Assembly (NCBI RefSeq): GCF_016545825.1
Contig: NC_052613.1
Coordinates: 6,510,001 to 6,574,000, forward strand
DNA: 64,000 nt
Direction: 5' to 3'
DNA from: Eucalyptus grandis
Lineage: Eukaryota > Streptophyta > Magnoliopsida > Myrtales > Myrtaceae
Positions 48,898 to 60,536 of the stretch are shown here, one piece after another. Numbering within the stretch: position 1 is the stretch's first letter; every line of letters starts with the position of its first letter. A program made the translations under genes and the position numbers. Below the pieces are notes generated by a model. The model had not been told where the DNA came from. It made no database searches and worked only from the letters and a program-made list of their open reading frames with translations.

Positions 48898-50957
48898 TTA
48901 TAATTTCTGCATCTCTTTCCTCAGGGCATTGGCCCTCACCAAGCTCCCGATGGTGTTCACAGCCAGCTTCAAATCGTCCAGTGGATTCCCAGGCACCACA
49001 GTTTTATACAAGTAGCTATCAAAGGTCATCTTCTGCACATACTCGTCAGCGCACATCTCCACAAATGCTTCCCTTGCCGGGTTTGACCTGTAAAACACCT
49101 TCTGCAACACATCCAAGACCTTGTAGGTTGGCCAGTAAGTTTTATCCCACTTCTCCAAGTACTTCCTCAAGTCGCTCTCCTCCACCATTCTCTTCCCCTG
49201 CTCAGAGCCCTCAACAATGGCTTCCGCACACATTCTGCCACTCTTTGCCGCAAAATAGATGCCCTCGCCTGAGCACTTTGTCACGTACCCAGCAGCATCA
49301 CCCACTAGGGCCACTCTTCCAGACAACCTCCTTGGTCGGGGGTGCTCAGGAATGGGGTGTGCCTCCACTCGGATGATCTTTCCGCCCAAGATCTTGTCTT
49401 TTGCTCTGTTCCTTGTAGCTAGCTGGAATTTCTTGATATCTCCTTTGTGCGTCACTGTGCCAGTACCGACAGCCACATGGTCGCATTTGGGGAAAACCCA
49501 GCCATAGAAGTCAGGCGAGACATCATCGCCGACATACATCTCAGCTAGGTTTTCATAGTACACCATCTTATCCTCGGGGATTTTGATTCTTTCCTGGTAT
49601 AAAACAGAGCAAATTGAATATGCAGGAGTCAGACATCACCATAATTTATGAGAAACTATACTTTGGTCTACAGAGAACTTGCAACAAGTCCACAAACTAT
49701 CCATAATGAAGAAACACACAGCCATTTAAGCAACAGGAACCCATCATCATAACTCCTCGATATGTCATTCAAAGGAAAACACGAGTCTTGGCGAAAAAAT
49801 CATTTAGCAGATGAAGAATTTGCAATCTTTATTCATTTACGCAGTCTGCTAACATTGTAACCAGCAGAATAGTTCCCAAGCTTACTTATTGCAGGAATCT
49901 TAACTTGTTTGTTTGTCATTGTGCTTAAAATAGATTTTTGCTCCCCTAGAGCTGAATCAAGTCTAGTGAACTTCAATCAGCGAGCTCCAAAATACGAGAG
50001 AGACCGACACATGCACCACAAGAAAAACCTAAAACACTTCGTTCTTCTAAAAGTCAGCAGCATCTATCAGCATAATAGAACAGACAAATACCTAACAGCG
50101 TTCATAATCATCAACATAATTCACGAGTCCTGCGAACGATCGATAAAGCTATGAATGCACCATCCAAAAACAGAGCACCTCAAAACAGAGATTCCCAACA
50201 GATCAAGCTCAAAGTTTCAAGCTTTGCACGAACCACCACCAAAACATACCTGAAAAGCAATGGCGTACTCGTAATCGCCAGCGCCGATGGACTTGGCCAC
50301 CCTCGAGTTGGCCCCGTCGGCCCCTATCACAGCGTCGACCTCCAGCGTCCTCTTCTCTCCAACCCCGCCTTTCATGCCGCTGTACTCCGAGAAATGCAAA
50401 CGGTACGGCGCGTTCTTGTCCTCCGGCATGTCCATCTTCAAGAACAGCCCGTTGATCACCGTCGCGCCGTTCTTGGCCGCCCGCTCCCTCAGGTACGCGT
50501 CCAGCACCTCCCGCCGCACCATCCCGATGTACTCGTGCGGCTTCAGGGTCCGCCCGATGTCGACGGCGACGTTCGACGGCGAGATCATCTTCATTTTGGT
50601 GACCCGCCGGTCGATGATGTCGAGCGGGAGGTCGAACTCGCCCACCATGCAGAGCGGGATCGCGCCGCCGCAGGGCTTGGCGTTGTCGAGCTTCCGCTCG
50701 ATGAGGAACGTCTCGACGCCGCCCTTGGCGAGGGCCTCCGCCGCGGCGCCGCCGGCCGGGCCACCGCCGATGACGGCGACGCGGAGGTTGCGGTTGGCGA
50801 GCTTGGGGCTGGTCTTGGCGGCGAGGACCCGGAATTGCCTGGCGGCGGGGCGGCGGGCGGCGGGAACGGCGGCGGCGGCGGCGAAGTGGGGCTTCTCCGC
50901 CGTGTTCTGGCGGAGGCCGGTGAAGGTCTTGAGGGAGATAGAGGAGGCGGTAGCCAT
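48898..50957 (-). CDS. CHLP: Geranylgeranyl diphosphate reductase, chloroplastic
   Basis: Two exons (50250-50957 and 48898-49593), joined in phase 0, give 467 residues, the family's usual length. The enzyme reduces geranylgeranyl chains to phytyl with NADPH, supplying chlorophyll, tocopherol and phylloquinone side chains at the thylakoid. A transit peptide (about residues 1-47) precedes the FAD dinucleotide-binding fold VAVIGGGPAGGAAAEALA (residues 60-77). The conserved CGGAIPLCMV follows, then GADGANSRVAKSIG. Exon 2 carries the second FAD block, VALVGDAAGYVTKCSGEGIY. The ATG at 50957 is the first Met of the frame with transit-peptide character; codons upstream lack ATG. The gene is divergent from the GDSL gene to its right. 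Confidence 0.97.
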
Positions 50958-52785
50958 TTCCCGGCGGCGGCGGCGGCTGTTGTTCTGGGGAGGAGAGAGG
51001 AAGTGGGAGTGGAGTGAACTGAGAGATATTTTATATTTTGGGGGTTTAAAGGTGGGAATTCTATTTAATTTGGGGGGGTTTTGTGGAAATTTCGGTGGAT
51101 ATGGTTTGGGGATAGGAGGGAGTTTTGGCCGTTGGATTAAGAGATGGAGGGTGGAGATCTGCGATGTGGATAATGCGGGCGGATTTTGCAGATGGGTTGG
51201 GGTCTTGCACGGGTTCCAAACTTCCAAGTACTGGAAAAAAAAAAAAAGTACTGAGGTTTAGTGGCTCACATCGTGCCACGTAATGCATCTTGTGATCGTG
51301 TGTTGTGGGGTCAGCCATGGATCCTTAACGCAGCCAATAGGGATCGTTCTTTCCGGGCATGGCAAGATCTTTATTTTTGGTTCCGTATGGTTCCAAATGG
51401 GAGGACGGGATTCAATCTTTGATACATGTAAGTATCGGTCGTACAATCACCTATAGATAACGGCACAAATGCTTGTTAAAATTTAGTTTGACGTGTAATC
51501 TGATTACTGAATTTTTAATTTATTCAATATGATTTTTAACTTTCATTCAATGTGATATTTGAATTTGACTTTTAGTATATAATCAACCGAATTCCTAAAT
51601 TATAAATCAAACTAACTACATCTAACAAATTGAAAGTTGAGAGAGCATGTCATATATTGAATGGAAGTTCATAGATCGTATAATAAATTAAAATTTTTAA
51701 ATAACATTATATATTAAATCAAAATTCAAAATTATTTGTGATATTATCTAATATCTTTTTGACGTTACACAAATTCAAGGTAAGAAAGCCATAAAAGACA
51801 AGGTGATTCGATGTGATGATAGACCTTAAACTTTTCCTCGATGCTTCCGAGGGAAATTTTAGGAAGAATTAGACATCTGGCAAGCTACTCACTCCCGATA
51901 GGTTTATGGAATTGAGTTTGATTCATGTAATAATACGGCAAGCTGTTGATGCATTCGGAAAAAAAAAAAGGGGTCGAATTCAACATTGTCAATCTCACTT
52001 CATAAATCACCAAAATTCATCGGTTGCCCTCCCTCGGAGCAAGAAGAACTCACCAGTCTCGATCGAATTAGCGAATTCCGCAAGTCAATTTTGTGAAGCA
52101 ATCTCAATTTACAAAGCACTTTGTCATCCTCCATCGACGTGGAGCCCGCTTTCCCCATATCGATCACGGCAGTTCAATTTAATTGCTCAAACTCGCTCTA
52201 CTTTTCAAATGCAAAAGGTGGAAAATCATCTCAACCTTGGCATAGAAATGAAACCCGATTTTCAAATCACATCGAAGTCTAGTCACCAGAAGCCGAATCT
52301 ACCCATCCAAATGGATGTCAACCTTGGCAGGAAATTTCCCAAGGTCGGACACGGTTGCTCAGCAGGATGAAACAGAACCTCGCCCACTTCTGCAATCATG
52401 TCATGGTACGTGTTGCATCATGGTGGGTGAGCTCACAGCTTCAATCATTCGAACTGGTGCAAACGAAAGAATCCTAAAAAGACCAAGTCAAACAGATCCT
52501 TTGCTTCCATTCATGGTCAACCAAATCCTATGATAATCATCTGGGTTCCCGAGTTTAAAACACGGTTGCAACCAAAATGCTCAAGCGGTTGCAGTAGGTT
52601 TCAGTCCCTAGCGGTTGGTGGTTGATCAGACTTATCTACTATGACTTTTCTAAACTCATTGAAAAATGGAACATTCCCTCCTTACGCATTCCCTCCTCTC
52701 TGGCTGGTTTAAATTGCTTCCTTCCCGTTCTTTCAAGAACAGCACCAAAGATCTTCACTTTAGTTAAGGATTAGAGTTTCCGATC
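50958..52785. other. Divergent intergenic region between CHLP and the GDSL gene
   Basis: This 1.8-kb region should hold two promoters. A CCACGTAA box lies near 51276, about 320 bases upstream of CHLP, of the ACGT type often seen in light-responsive promoters. AT-rich inverted sequence at 51470-51730 may be a decayed MITE. No further gene is supported. Confidence 0.45.
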
Positions 52786-54284
52786 ATGAAATTCACATTC
52801 GCTGCGACGTTGCTGGCCCTGTCGGTTCTAGGGATTGCCACGGGCGGATGCCAGTGCAAGGTCGTGCAGTTCATATTCGGCGATTCCCTCTCGGATGTTG
52901 GGAACAATGACTACCTCTCGAAGGGACTCGCCAAGGCGAACCTGCCGTGGTACGGCATCGATTTTGGCAATGGAATGCCCAACGGGCGGTTCTGTAATGG
53001 CCGCACCGTTGCTGATATAATCGGTAAGATTTTTTCAGTTCTGTGACCTTGAACTTATTACAATTCAGGAGGCTCCTAGGAGTACATATTTTCCGTTTTC
53101 TCCTACTGAAATTTTGCAGGATCATGGTTGTTAATGCAGGTGATAAGATGGGTCTTCCGAGGCCTCCCGCATTCCTCGACCCATCCTTAACCGAGGACAT
53201 GATAATGCAGAATGGCGTCAATTATGCCTCTGGAGGTGGAGGAATCTTGAATGAGACAGGGACTTACTTTGTAAGTAGCGAAAACCGATATCTTCAGTCC
53301 AATTTCTTTCTTGAAGATGTTGCGTACGTTCTTGTACTGAATGCGGTTGCATCTTTCAAAGATTCAAAGGTTCTCTCTTTACAAGCAAATCGAGCTGTTC
53401 CAAGGAACCAAAGAGCTGATCAGAGAAAAGATAGGTGACAATGAAACGGAGAAGTTCTTTCAGCAATCTCTCTATGTGGTTGCTCTAGGAAGCAATGACT
53501 TCATCAACAATTACTTGATGCCTGTTTACAGTGACTCGTATACATATAACGATGACAGTTTTGTCACCTATTTAACTGAAACTCTCCGAGCACAACTCAC
53601 GGTACAGCTAATTTCGATGCTGATAACACGTAACTTTTCTCTTTTTCTTGTAATTTTCCTTAAAGTTTTGACTTTCAGAAATATGTGCGCAGTTACTACA
53701 TAGCTTAGGCGCGCGGCAGTTGATGGCGTTCGGGCTAGGGCCAATGGGCTGCATTCCCCTCCAGAGGGTGCTTAGCACATCTGGAGGGTGTCAAGACAGG
53801 ACAAACAAACTAGCACTCAGTTTCAATCAAGCTACAAGCAAAATGTTAGAGGACGTGTCGAGCAAGCTTCCAAATGCGAGTTTCAGATTCGGCGATGCTT
53901 ATGATGTTGTCAATGACCTTATAAGCAACCCCGTCAAACACGGTACTCCATAAGCACACACCTGCATCGAGCTCCCTAGAATCTGCATAAGATTTTGAGT
54001 TCTTTATCTGATGTTTTCTTTCCATTTGATCTTCATTTCATACAGGGTTCAACAATTCCGACTCTCCCTGCTGCTCTTGGGGGAAAATTAGACCTGCTCT
54101 TACATGTATTCCGTTGTCAAAATTGTGCAAAGACAGAAGCAAGTACGTGTTTTGGGACGAGTACCATCCCACAGAGAGTGCTAATGAGTTGATAGCCAAT
54201 GAACTCATTAGAAAGATGGGATTATCGCCAACTAACCTATCTCCATCTGCTGCACCTTTTGCGGCTCCATCTCCACAGGGTTAA
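52786..54284 (+). CDS. GDSL-type esterase/lipase, secreted
   Basis: Five exons (52786-53023, 53140-53270, 53362-53601, 53693-53942, 54046-54284) join in frame to give 365 residues, the usual family size and exon number. Residues 1-24 form a signal peptide. Block I is FIFGDSLSDVGNN, with the nucleophile Ser34. The oxyanion-hole Gly lies in YASGGGGILNETG, and the Asn in GSNDFINNY. Block V, FWDEYHPTESAN, supplies the catalytic Asp and His. Family members hydrolyse acyl esters such as cutin or wax monomers, polysaccharide esters or phospholipids in the cell wall; the substrate here is unknown. The Pro/Ser/Ala-rich C-terminal tail (APFAAPSPQG) is less typical. The ATG at 52786 directly opens the signal peptide. 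Confidence 0.93.
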
Positions 54285-55890
54285 TCCCTTGTCAGAAATC
54301 CTATCATTGTGTATGCTGAACAGTGTAATGGAATGCGAATTTCTGTTTGATTGTAGGCTTTCTCATTAATTTAAGATGATTCCACAATGCGAGCTGTTCT
54401 TGTTAATTCATCAACCATTTTTCTCTTCCTACACTTTTTTGTCGACGAGCAGATATTTGAGTGGGAACCACTGATGCAGTTTAGAATGGGAACATCGCTT
54501 ACCAAATGGAATTCCTTATTCAACTTAAAGAAATGCAATACCTTTGCTTAACAACAAACATGTTTTTGTCAATTAAGAAGGAGATTCAATAAAGAAATCA
54601 AAACTTTTTCGGTTCCTTGACTTGGGCCTCTACACTGAAAAGAGCCAGCAAGGTGTAGAGGGAAGTGGATAGATAAAAAAAAAAAAAAAACATGGAAATG
54701 GAGGTCTAGGAATTGGGTGTGTACAACTTTCACTTTGCAACCCACTTTCCACGCTTGACCAATGGAGCACGCAAGACATAGTCCAGATGCCAGAACCTTT
54801 GTGCTGATAAGCAAAGTAGCAGATTAAATAAATCTAAATTGGATGCGATATAAGTTGGAGAAAGTTGATGGCTGAATACCTAACTTACAGAAAGTTTTCC
54901 CAATATTTTATGCTCGTCGGTGCGTGTAGTATATTGAGTTTGCGGAGGAAAGATAGCTGGAAAGCAGTTGAAGCAGTACAAGGGCATTCGTCCATATGGT
55001 CGAAAAAGAATATGCTTTTAGGTTAACTTACATTTATGTCTGCTCACCAAGCATGAGCTGTGATTGATCAAATTCGTGGATGCTCCAACTAGAAAATACT
55101 TATAATTCTACCTCTTCTTCAGCAGTACATTTGGATGCCGTGATTTTCTGCTCCTGTAGGCTAATTCCTCGCCACGAGCAAGGTCACTGATAATCGAACA
55201 GACAGCAATTGAACTTAATATCATGCGAATTCCTTATCTCGTGACTACATATGCGTGCAGAAAGGGCGAAGCAGATGATTCGAAACTAAGGTTAAAGCCG
55301 AAGTTTGCAATAACCTGAGTATAACCAATAGTAGCGCAGAAAGTTTCAGATGCTTGCAGTAACAACACGAGATAGCAAGTGAAAAGCTTAGTTCAAGGAT
55401 TTAATCTGTCTTTCAGAAACGATAACCAGTCATTTCTTTATTGCAAAGTGTCACTTGTTGCTTATGTCCCCAATCAACCAGTATGAAGATGACAATTGCT
55501 TTAAACATACACTGAAACGAAAACTATGAAGATGGATCAGAAAGTCTCGTTAACAATCTGGAATTAATTTTATAGGCTTCTATAGAAACATACTGAGCAA
55601 AGCTCTTAGCTGACATCATTCACGTTCTCACACTAAACAATTACTGAAGACTAGCTTCATTCCCCTCATTTCAACAACACGAGAATTACCTCAGAAACCT
55701 GGTATTCTATTTCTAATCTAAAGTCTAGATCACCTTTCACTCACCCACAGGACAAAAGAATTCTCTCTACTGGTACACGATCAACATTAAGGAAGCTGAT
55801 GCTCCCCACAGCAACATGATACTTAAAATCTATGCTCAATGTAGGGACTAATATGCTCACTCCTGATACAGAGGAGAGCTAACAGTCAAT
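54285..55890. other. Intergenic stretch between convergent GDSL and PSY-like genes
   Basis: It should contain both 3' untranslated regions. A poly(A)/T run lies at 54677-54691. An 81-codon minus-strand frame at 54569-54814 starts at TTG and is not credible. No other gene is seen. Confidence 0.5.
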
Positions 55891-56404
55891 TCAAATTCCT
55901 CCAGACTCTGCCTTCGGAGTGTGCCGGTTATTAGAACCCGGCCCTGGATAATCGTTGAGCTGCACGGTCATCCTTCTGCTGACCACTGAACCTTCCAGAT
56001 TTCTTCCTTGTTTCATCTGGCCACCAAAAAATGAATTGGTCAGTAAAGTAAAGATATTGTCTTGGGCATAATGATCTTAAGTTGCAGTACCAATGAATAA
56101 GAGCAAAACATCTATCCAACTCTATATCTCACCACATGCGCCTTTGCTGGGATTGCATAATGAACTCTAGGCCTATGCATTAGGCTCCCTGTCCCTGCAT
56201 AAGTTGAGAAAACGTTCTGTCATCAGTTGAACAACAAGACAGAGTAGCAGGGTAAGACGGAGGTAGGAGCTGTAAAGGAAAATTCGAGACTTCACTTGTA
56301 ATTGGGACAGCAATGTTTGAAGACACCAGCAGAGAAAATGTTAGTAATGCAACCAGCATGTGGAAGGCCCTGGAAGAAGCCATTGCCTCAACGTCTCTAG
56401 GCAT
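55891..56404 (-). CDS. PSY-like tyrosine-sulfated secreted peptide precursor
   Basis: I assembled three short exons by hand: 56296-56404, 56133-56194 and 55891-56016. Introns of 101 and 116 bases have GT-AG ends, and the phases (1, then 0) join without a break to give 98 residues. Residues 8-31 (MASSRAFHMLVALLTFSLLV..) are a secretory signal peptide; a second Met at 56383 is an equally good start. The linker contains SLMHRPRVHYAIP. The C-terminal region reads NDYPGPGSNNRHTP, which fits the PSY consensus D-Y-x-x-P-x-x-N-x-x-H-x-P in which Tyr is sulfated. Such peptides act outside the cell on leucine-rich receptor kinases to balance growth and stress. A TATAAA-type box lies 46 bases upstream of the first ATG. 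Confidence 0.85.
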
Positions 56405-56449
56405 GAGAGCTTCTATGGATGTTTTTTCAGTGATACAGGATGTACTGCA

Positions 56450-56457
56450 TTTATATA
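56450..56457 (-). promoter_or_regulatory. TATA box of the PSY-like gene
   Basis: On the minus strand TATATAAA lies 46-53 bases upstream of the first in-frame ATG, implying a leader of only about 15-25 bases, or a little longer if the second Met is used. It supports the hand-built gene model. Confidence 0.6.
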
Positions 56458-57101
56458 CTTTCTTGTCCTCGTCTTTTGTCTTTTGTCTTGTAATTCAAGG
56501 GAAAAGGGGCAACGTGTCTGCCTTTTCCAAAAGGTGATAGGAAAGCAAAGATCTTGTGGAAAATCTTGCAGGATCTCTCACTTTTGCGCCACAAACTCCG
56601 TAACAAGAGCCGCAGATGCGAACACCCATACCAATGGGGTGCACATTTGATGTCTAGGGTTTGTTAAGTGGTGATGAACATTATAAAACCGCATTTTTAA
56701 AATGTCAGGATGGTGGGAAAAGTTAAAAACACACTAATGAAAGTGGCTGATGACCCAAGAGCAATGATGGTAATGTGCACTAGCAGAGAAGTGTTGCTGC
56801 ACTAATTTTAAGTCAATGGTATGGTGGGGATTATAATTAGGGTTTCTTGTGTCTTATGACTAATTCGATGGCTGTTGACTAGGACCAAGGGGCAAAAAAA
56901 CACTGTGAAAGAGTGGAGTTAAAATGGCTACAAAAAGAGTGGTCCTTTTGCCATGGAAGTGCCATAAAGTGTGAAAGTTAATGGGAAGCATTCATCATTC
57001 ATGTCATGACCAACAATATAGGTATAAGTACTAGAGTGGAAGCTGCTGAATTACATACAAACTTCTATTTATATACTAATTTATTTTCGTAAAAAGAACA
57101 T

Positions 57102-58020
57102 CTTATTCGAGTGTCATTAGTCTCGTGATATGTGTGAAAATTGGTTATTGTAATTAACTCAATACATAAATGACAGTTTCATTGACATTATACCGTCTTA
57201 ATGAGTTTTCAGAACATGCATGCTTGAGCATCCCAAAAGATTTAATAGCTTACACCCTCTTTAAACCCACAAAATTAGTTCTATTACACCGTAGAGGGGG
57301 GAAAAATTAGAATGTTCGTGATGTGTAACATAATGTAATCCTCTGCTCTCAGCTTCTATCTTGAATGGTGGGGTACTTTTTCCACTGGAAAAATAAAACA
57401 TTCACGACTGTGTTGGTCAACCCCCAGAGCTGTGCAACCAGTGTGAAGCTCTGGAGATTTTGCAATGTAGACATGGAAGGTCATTTGTCTAAATCTCACT
57501 AACTGTATGCAAACTACTTTGTTTCAAGATCACGTGCATGTGTCAAACGCTTAAACTTAAACGATACATGACATTTGTAGGATATTTTGTGAGCCTCCAA
57601 GCTCTACATTTGTGTCCTTCAATTATCAAAAAAAGAAAAACCTTGGGGTCAAAAGAGAAACACTAAGTGGTTGCATGAACACTAGGAGTATGCAATTGGA
57701 CTTGACCGCCTTAAAAACAGGTTAGGTTCTTAGTTCCAAATTTTTGAAACTAGTCCAAGTGTAGGCCCACCCCTAGAATCAAATCAAACCAAACTGACTA
57801 GACTGATTTCACAATCGGTTTCATAAAATTAAGAAAAGTAAAACCATAGTTCTCTAATTTGATGCATTTTTTTTAACTATCGTGTATAATTAATGCATTA
57901 AAAAGTAATTTCTTTTATCAAGCATGGTTAATCCATGCTTATAGTATGAATAAAAAGTGACACTCTTTTGAGAAAGATGAGCACCACACGCTTCGCTACA
58001 AAAGTGAAAAACACCATCAT
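57102..58020. repeat. Long repeat, unit A (shortened copy)
   Basis: First of three degenerate copies of a long repeat in the same orientation. Shared landmarks with units B and C are CATCCCAAAAGATTT, CCCACAAAATTAGTTCTATT, AGAGCTG.TGCA.CCAGTGTG and TGTGAGCCTCCAAG. After TCATAAAATTAAGAAAAG the copy jumps directly to TTTGATGCATTTT, so it lacks about 760 bases present in unit B. It ends near AAAGTGAAAAACACCATC. There is no coding capacity. Confidence 0.75.
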
Positions 58021-58796
58021 TAAAGCCAAGAAGAAACTCATAGTGCTCAACTCATGCCACTCATCATATATACATAAACTCATGGAGGCCTCCAACCACA
58101 TATACTCTTTATTTACGCAACGTTTTTTTAGGTACAATTTGTTATTTGATCTGTCGTCAATTCATGCACTCACAATTAGATTATTTTTATATGGAAAAAT
58201 TCAACTATGAAACTAGTTTCAAATATACATGTGTCACTCATTCAACAATAAATATGTAAGTAATTTTTTACCTTGACAATTGATCTAATTAATATATTTT
58301 TAAGCATTTCTCTCCCTCTAACTCACCCACCCCAAGAATTGTTTGACGGCGACGGCGCTCCGTTGGCTCAGGAACCGATGTTTGCGAATTCAATTATTGT
58401 GCCGAGGAATTAAAATTTAAGTGAGGATTAGTTATGATGATTGGTCGCTGTTCTGATTCCCCTTCAAGTATCCGACTGACTATAATCGTACTTTTGGATT
58501 CTAAAAAATAAGCAGGATTAAACTCCTATTTAAGCAATCGCTTGGCTTGCAACATATACCAAAGCAAAATCAAATGTACCATTTTCCACCTGATTTTGCA
58601 ACTACTTAGGATATATGATATTAGAGGATCGTTGCATATAATTCTACCGCATATAAACTCGTAGAAGGATTTCTCCTTTCTCGTCCTATTTGTTTTTTTG
58701 GCCAACTATTTCCCTATTTATTTACTCGTTAATTTATTTTACCTTCTTTCTAGCCACTACTACACGACGAGGTACAAAGAAGAGAAGCCCACTTAA

Positions 58797-58907
58797 TGAG
58801 CCCCACACGTCTGCTTCCAAAAAGCCCTAGACTTTCTTTTGGGCCACGAATCTGGGCCTCGAGCCCATAATTATGAGGCCCAATTCTTAATTAGATGATC
58901 ACAGTTT
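58797..58907. repeat. 110-bp near-identical repeat, copy 1, rich in GGGCC motifs
   Basis: The segment from TGAGC(C/T)CCACACGTCTGC to TTAGATGATCACA recurs at 61948-62053 almost unchanged. It includes an ACACGT box and four TGGGCC/GGCCCA (site II) motifs. It is far better conserved than the flanking long repeats. Confidence 0.85.
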
Positions 58908-60536
58908 CGTTGATATTATACCGTCTTTATGACTTTTCAAAACAAGCATGCCCGAACATCCCAAAAGATTTGATAGCTTACACGCTCTTTAAACCCACAA
59001 AATTAGTTCTATTGCACCGTAGAGTAAAAAAAAGAACGTAGAATGTTCGTGATGTGATTGTGCTTGTAACATAATGTAATCCTATGCTCTAAAGCTAAGC
59101 TCATAAGGCTAAGCTCCTGTCTTGAATGATGGGGTACGTTTTCCATTGGAAAAATAAGACATTCATGACTTTGTTGGTCAACACCCAGAGCTGATGCAGC
59201 CAGTGTGGAGCTCTGGAGATTTTGCAATGTAGACATGGAAGGTCATTTGTCTAAATCTCACTAACTATATATAAGCTACTTCGTGTCAAGATTATATGCA
59301 TTGTGTCAAACGCTTAAAACTTAAACAATACATGACATTTGTAGGATGTTTTGTGAGCCTCCAAGTGCTCAGACTCTACATTCTTGTCCTTCAATTATCA
59401 AGAAAAGGAAAACCTTGGGGTCAGAAGAGAAACACTAGGTGGCTGCATGAACACTAAGAGTGTGCAATTGGACTTGACCACCTTGAAAATAGGTTAGATT
59501 CTTGGTTCCAAATTTTTGAAACCAGTCCAAGTGTAGGCCCACCCGAGAATCGAATTGAACCAAACTGATTAGACTGGCTTCGCAATTGGTTTCATAAAAT
59601 TAAGAAAAGTAAAACCCTAGTTTCTCTATTTCTAACCTCTAGGCAGAGGTTTTATATAAATTTATTGCAAATTTAACAATGGTGGTTACATTGTTTTCAT
59701 GTGATTAGAATTTGCACCAAATGTTTTTGGATAAATGAGAAATGGAATTTTATAATTTATTTCATATGTTAGCTTTTTTATCATTTATAATTATACATGA
59801 CTACGTGTTCATCTTCAGATTGTTACTTTTGGCGGATAGGATTTCTACTGTTCATCTTTTACTTTGAATTGATTTATTGCTCATATTATTTTGCTATAAA
59901 AAAAATGAAACTAGAAAAGGTAACAAAAGAAAAAATAGGTTCTCCAATAAACCCTAAATTCTGATCTAAAAAATGAGGTAGGTTCTAAAGCGGGTTTCAC
60001 GGCAAATAGGGTAGATTCTAGGTTCTAAAAATTAGGAACCAATTTTAAATAGGTTCCAAGTTCTTGGAACTTATCCATTCTAAAATCAATCACCACTTAT
60101 GAAAACGATACTTTTTCTTTGAGTCAACAGGCAAAGCACATATGGCATTCCTTCATTCATGATGATGCGCTGCAACACATAGACATTCCATATATTACGT
60201 TCATACTTTGTTTGCGTAGAAAAGAAAATCATGAGAACCGCATGCAATTGTCACTTTGACGGCAAGACCAAAAGCCCATTCACGTTTTTGTTTAACTGCA
60301 TGTTTTCACATCAGAAAGATTTTGTCAACGAATGGTATCAAGGCACTTGCTAAACGCCCATACATGGAAAATTCACAATTTGGTGCATTTTCTTGTTCTA
60401 TCATGTATAATTAACAGATTGAAAATTAATTTCTTTTATCAAGCATGATTAATCCGTCCTCACAAGATAATAAAAAATGACACTCTTTCGAGAAAGATGG
60501 GCACTACTCTTTGCTCCAAAGTGAAAAGCACCATTT
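58908..60536. repeat. Long repeat, unit B (longest copy)
   Basis: Second copy of the long repeat, about 1.6 kb. It starts just after the 110-bp repeat and ends at AAAGTGAAAAGCACCATTT, directly abutting unit C. A sub-block beginning AAGAGTGTGCAATTGGACTT and continuing through GGTTCCAA-type words resembles the hAT-like repeats at 39547 and 31675, so the unit may itself contain an old DNA transposon. Confidence 0.75.

Noticed and set aside
50151..51261. Long plus-strand frames of 288 and 324 codons
   Set aside because: They are antisense to the first CHLP exon, which has a full-length, conserved product and proper splice sites.
54569..54814. 81-codon minus-strand frame with a hydrophobic middle
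   Set aside because: It starts at TTG, its Phe run comes from an A/T homopolymer and it has no homolog I recognise.
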